DNA of 37,967 nt. It comes from an uncultured Bacteroidales bacterium (GTDB lineage Bacteria > Bacteroidota > Bacteroidia > Bacteroidales > Paludibacteraceae). Made by a program: the position numbers and the translations under genes. The stretch spans positions 1-37,967 of the forward strand of contig CALUOH010000046.1 in NCBI GenBank assembly GCA_944322025.1, written 5' to 3'. Position 1 is the first letter of the stretch; each line of letters starts with the position of its first letter. The notes under the pieces were generated by a model, which made no database searches, was not told the DNA's origin, and saw only the letters and a program-made list of their open reading frames with translations. This document shows positions 37,001-37,967 of this stretch, one piece after another.

Positions 37001-37209
37001 GCCGTACCTATAAACCATTTGTTCTTGCACTGCGGGCCGAAGTTACCGGCGTTCATAATCCATTGCTCCCTCTCGGCGGCATCCTCAAAGTCGCACGAGT
37101 AGGATGTGCCCTGCGCCGACACGGTGAGCAGGGGCAGAGAGAGCAGCAGAGCCAGCACTGCCACTACGCAAAGGTCTCTTCTCTTAGTCTCTGTGGTATT
37201 CATAGTCAT
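34090..37209 (-). CDS. 1039-aa T9SS-exported PKD-containing modular protein
   Basis: A signal peptide (to about residue 33, ...LLTVSAQG) precedes a jelly-roll domain with CDFEDAAEREQW, then Fn3 (CAKPTSLTIE), a region with ASVRLGNWNTG, ILLLKYAVV and HYGYAYFTLSC shared with the 1146-aa protein, and a PKD domain around residues 595-680 with the signature VFWDFGDGTTS (Trp627). Two GCDS Cys repeats, an Ig-like YQWYENGSPLTG segment and a T9SS sorting domain (AGTYILEIILDDG...EKIIVK) follow. ATGs at 37209 and 37203 are both possible starts. It is the first gene of the cargo cluster. A weak -7-like TAGTATTG (37235-37228) lies close upstream, but no solid promoter is visible. Likely role: surface or secreted adhesin/matrix protein; no catalytic motif is seen. 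Confidence 0.93.
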   Translation of the reverse strand: MTMNTTETKRRDLCVVAVLALLLSLPLLTVSAQGTSYSCDFEDAAEREQWIMNAGNFGPQCKNKWFIGTAANNGGKYGMYISNDSAISASYIAVGTVVSAYRPLTLAPGEYTISIDWQAFGFSPEDDALYVCWMPDSIPVISNNRADLFPWVSEWALSFSGGNTVLNSSPWNSSSAKFLADGTPYNLVFVWRNGGNGVYPPPACIDNIMIMPENSCAKPTSLTIETVGSDVNISWKGDASQYDVRIRNGEDNAWLEFPAHQGNSLTVNGVEEGLIDVYVRAVCSDGVSPWVSKNQFVFFKGQRCIEFLDLESATGSYLVNGSENETAGILDMGYASYMSRHTVHYHKGVYDPRTNGKLLMVPEDEIASVRLGNWNTGDEHESIEYDFHVDAASNAILLLKYAVVLQEPGHKEVEQPFFNLSITKADGSPLGEYGCAEASFTSGFNTEDWEVVPELEVNWKPWTIVGINLQDYDGEDLKIKLSTFDCTLGGHYGYAYFTLSCDDGQIKGLSCGDSPVNAFKAPDGFNYRWFDSIQPDVTLGTEQVFSVGPDDTRTFGCDVIQPTNDKCYYTVYAKATPRYPVATGGCEAKVEECQNVVDFSNASYVAYVDPSTNDTTVSEDMCDSVFWDFGDGTTSSEWEPVHTFHEKGGRYTVTLKAVLADCEDVQTFDIELPRLGTIRDTTTVTLCGVEGKDLYTWTDGTGKSYYYSGFYSDSLVNELTGCDSISVLDLRYFAPADTTLYDTICSGEIYTFFGDTLTGSGTYVKDTLTANGCDSVITLELKVNETLILDFSDSYSFCADDTAFILPFAVSSGTPSTFDMTFADESMAFLNLSGAEAADTAIVIGQDTLIDPGAYAVKLTFYNSDCGNYEKELTLSVLYPDSIIAQRWNDVLGVRTADFNGGYEFSAYQWYENGSPLTGEIDPILYRPEGLDPTSEYQVLLTRLDDNVSMFSCPLVPRQYSDIEVMPTVTFAGDGIGVKSGVAGMARLWTVTGLLVKTISLSDGVTRIPAPSAAGTYILEIILDDGQTRSEKIIVKQTH

Positions 37210-37773
37210 ATATGTTTAATATTCCGTCAATACTATATGTCTGTCTTTTCATGTCCGGGCTCCAGTAGCCCGCGCGAGGTAAACAGGCGGCGTTTTCGTC
37301 TGTATATTACGCCAAAACATCTGCCGTTTTTCCCGTCTTTTTCAGTGCCGCGCTTTAACATTTGCCTGTCAGAAACCGACAAAGGGTTAAATGCGGCGGG
37401 CTTTAACTGTTGGAGAGGAATGTGTCTCCGTTTTTTTAAGTATAGTTAATGGCCTTAAGAGGACAGAACCAACATTTCCAACCCGGAACAGAACAGCGGG
37501 AATCATCTTTTTCAAAGAAATTACAGATAAATTGAAATCTGTAACAGGGATGTACGTCGATGGCTTTATTTACGCATTTGTGTCTGTTTCAACAGAAGCG
37601 GAGAAGAGCCACAAGTGTGAATACCATCGCGCATAAACCGCCCTTATCTTTATCGTAATTTAAAAATTAAAGGCCATACCACAATGTCTTTTATACAAAA
37701 GAAATAAAACAGACGTGTATTTTAGCCAATACAATCTAAGCTGAAAGAGGGAGGGAAGAGGGGTTGAGGATTA
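37210..37773. other. Long intergenic region upstream of the T9SS cargo operon
   Basis: About 560 bases, relatively AT-rich, without a convincing gene. A frame at 37391-37636 could code for 81 residues, but it has no recognisable domain and no good ribosome site. No tRNA, riboswitch or canonical promoter was recognised. The promoter of the 1039-aa gene should lie here. Confidence 0.4.
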
Positions 37774-37843
37774 GGAGAAGTTCCGTAGGGGCTCCCTGAG
37801 CGCTGGCGCGAGAGTACGACTTTTTAACCCAATTTAACACTGT
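37774..37843 (+). repeat. Dispersed intergenic repeat, copy E
   Basis: The best-conserved copy with D. It reads TTCCGTAGGGG, CTCCCTGAGCGC, TGGCGCGAGAGTACGAC, TTTTTAACCC and AATTTAACACTG, preceded by an AG-rich stretch (37746-37780). It has the same orientation as all other copies. Confidence 0.85.
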
Positions 37844-37861
37844 GTCTAGTCCTGAATAAGC

Positions 37862-37943
37862 GTTACAGTTATAGGACAAAAATAAATCGTTCGTCACGTT
37901 GTTCCGTCAAGGCCGGCCTTGACGGAAGGCCCGCTCCTGTAAC
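37862..37943. repeat. Nested inverted repeat with a 26-bp perfect palindrome
   Basis: TTCCGTCAAGGCC (37902-37914) is immediately followed by its exact reverse complement (37915-37927). Outside it, GTTACAG (37862-37868) and CTGTAAC (37937-37943) are also inverted. No T-run follows, so this is not a standard terminator; the window ends before its context is clear. Confidence 0.7.
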
Positions 37944-37967
37944 ACCTAATCCTGAGCCGTCTCTGGA

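Noticed and set aside
37391..37636. Possible 81-residue protein upstream of the T9SS operon
   Set aside because: No recognisable domain, no ribosome-binding site and no neighbouring + strand gene; kept only as a note in the intergenic description.
1..37967. CRISPR arrays, tRNA or rRNA genes, insertion sequences
   Set aside because: No regularly spaced short direct repeats, no TTCGAAT-type tRNA arms in context and no transposase were seen on either strand.

Overview
The window looks like chromosomal DNA of a Bacteroidales-type bacterium (phylum Bacteroidota). Three things support this. Several upstream regions carry the Bacteroidota -7 box TAnnTTTG, and some also have a TTTG -33 element. Four very large secreted proteins end in, or match, type IX secretion (T9SS) C-terminal sorting domains. 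Several proteins have Bacteroidota-specific forms, such as the NagB-like/PIG-L fusion, the MetRS with KISTS and a C-terminal tRNA-binding domain, and the long urocanase. Family or genus cannot be resolved from the sequence alone.

Layout. (1) 1-2568 (+): the 3' part of a giant T9SS-exported adhesin-like gene, cut by the window edge and closed by a strong terminator. (2) 3186-7427 (+): a tight cluster of a UbiA-type prenyltransferase, a radical SAM enzyme, thiS, a thiE/tenI-like gene and tenA, followed by thiD. The first five genes overlap or nearly touch. (3) 7474-10221 (+): a large transglutaminase-like lipoprotein, ending at a bidirectional terminator shared with (4) 10309-12291 (-), a fusion of a degenerate NagB domain with a PIG-L deacetylase. 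(5) 12928-15177 (+): metG and a small PspC protein, ending at a second shared terminator. (6) 15263-21245 (-): a histidine-utilisation operon hutU-hutH-hutI with mnmA overlapping its 3' end, driven by a good Bacteroidota promoter. (7) 21768-37209 (-): three giant T9SS cargo genes in a row (1039, 1146 and 2886 aa).

How the genes work together. hutU, hutH and hutI convert histidine to formiminoglutamate; the enzyme for the next step is not here. ThiD, TenA and the ThiE/TenI-like protein fit salvage or partial synthesis of thiamine. ThiS is present without thiG, thiF, thiH or thiC in the window. The giant proteins are built from jelly-roll (MAM/choice-of-anchor-J-like) plus fibronectin-III modules, short 'GCDS' repeats, a PKD domain in one, and C-terminal sorting domains. 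They should be displayed on, or released from, the cell surface.

The most unusual signals are: a dispersed intergenic repeat family of five copies, all in the same orientation; the pairing of a prenyltransferase with an uncharacterised radical SAM enzyme at the head of thiamine genes; a ThiE-like protein whose motifs look more like TenI; a 2886-aa protein with a regular ~272-residue module; and a 26-bp perfect palindrome near the right edge.
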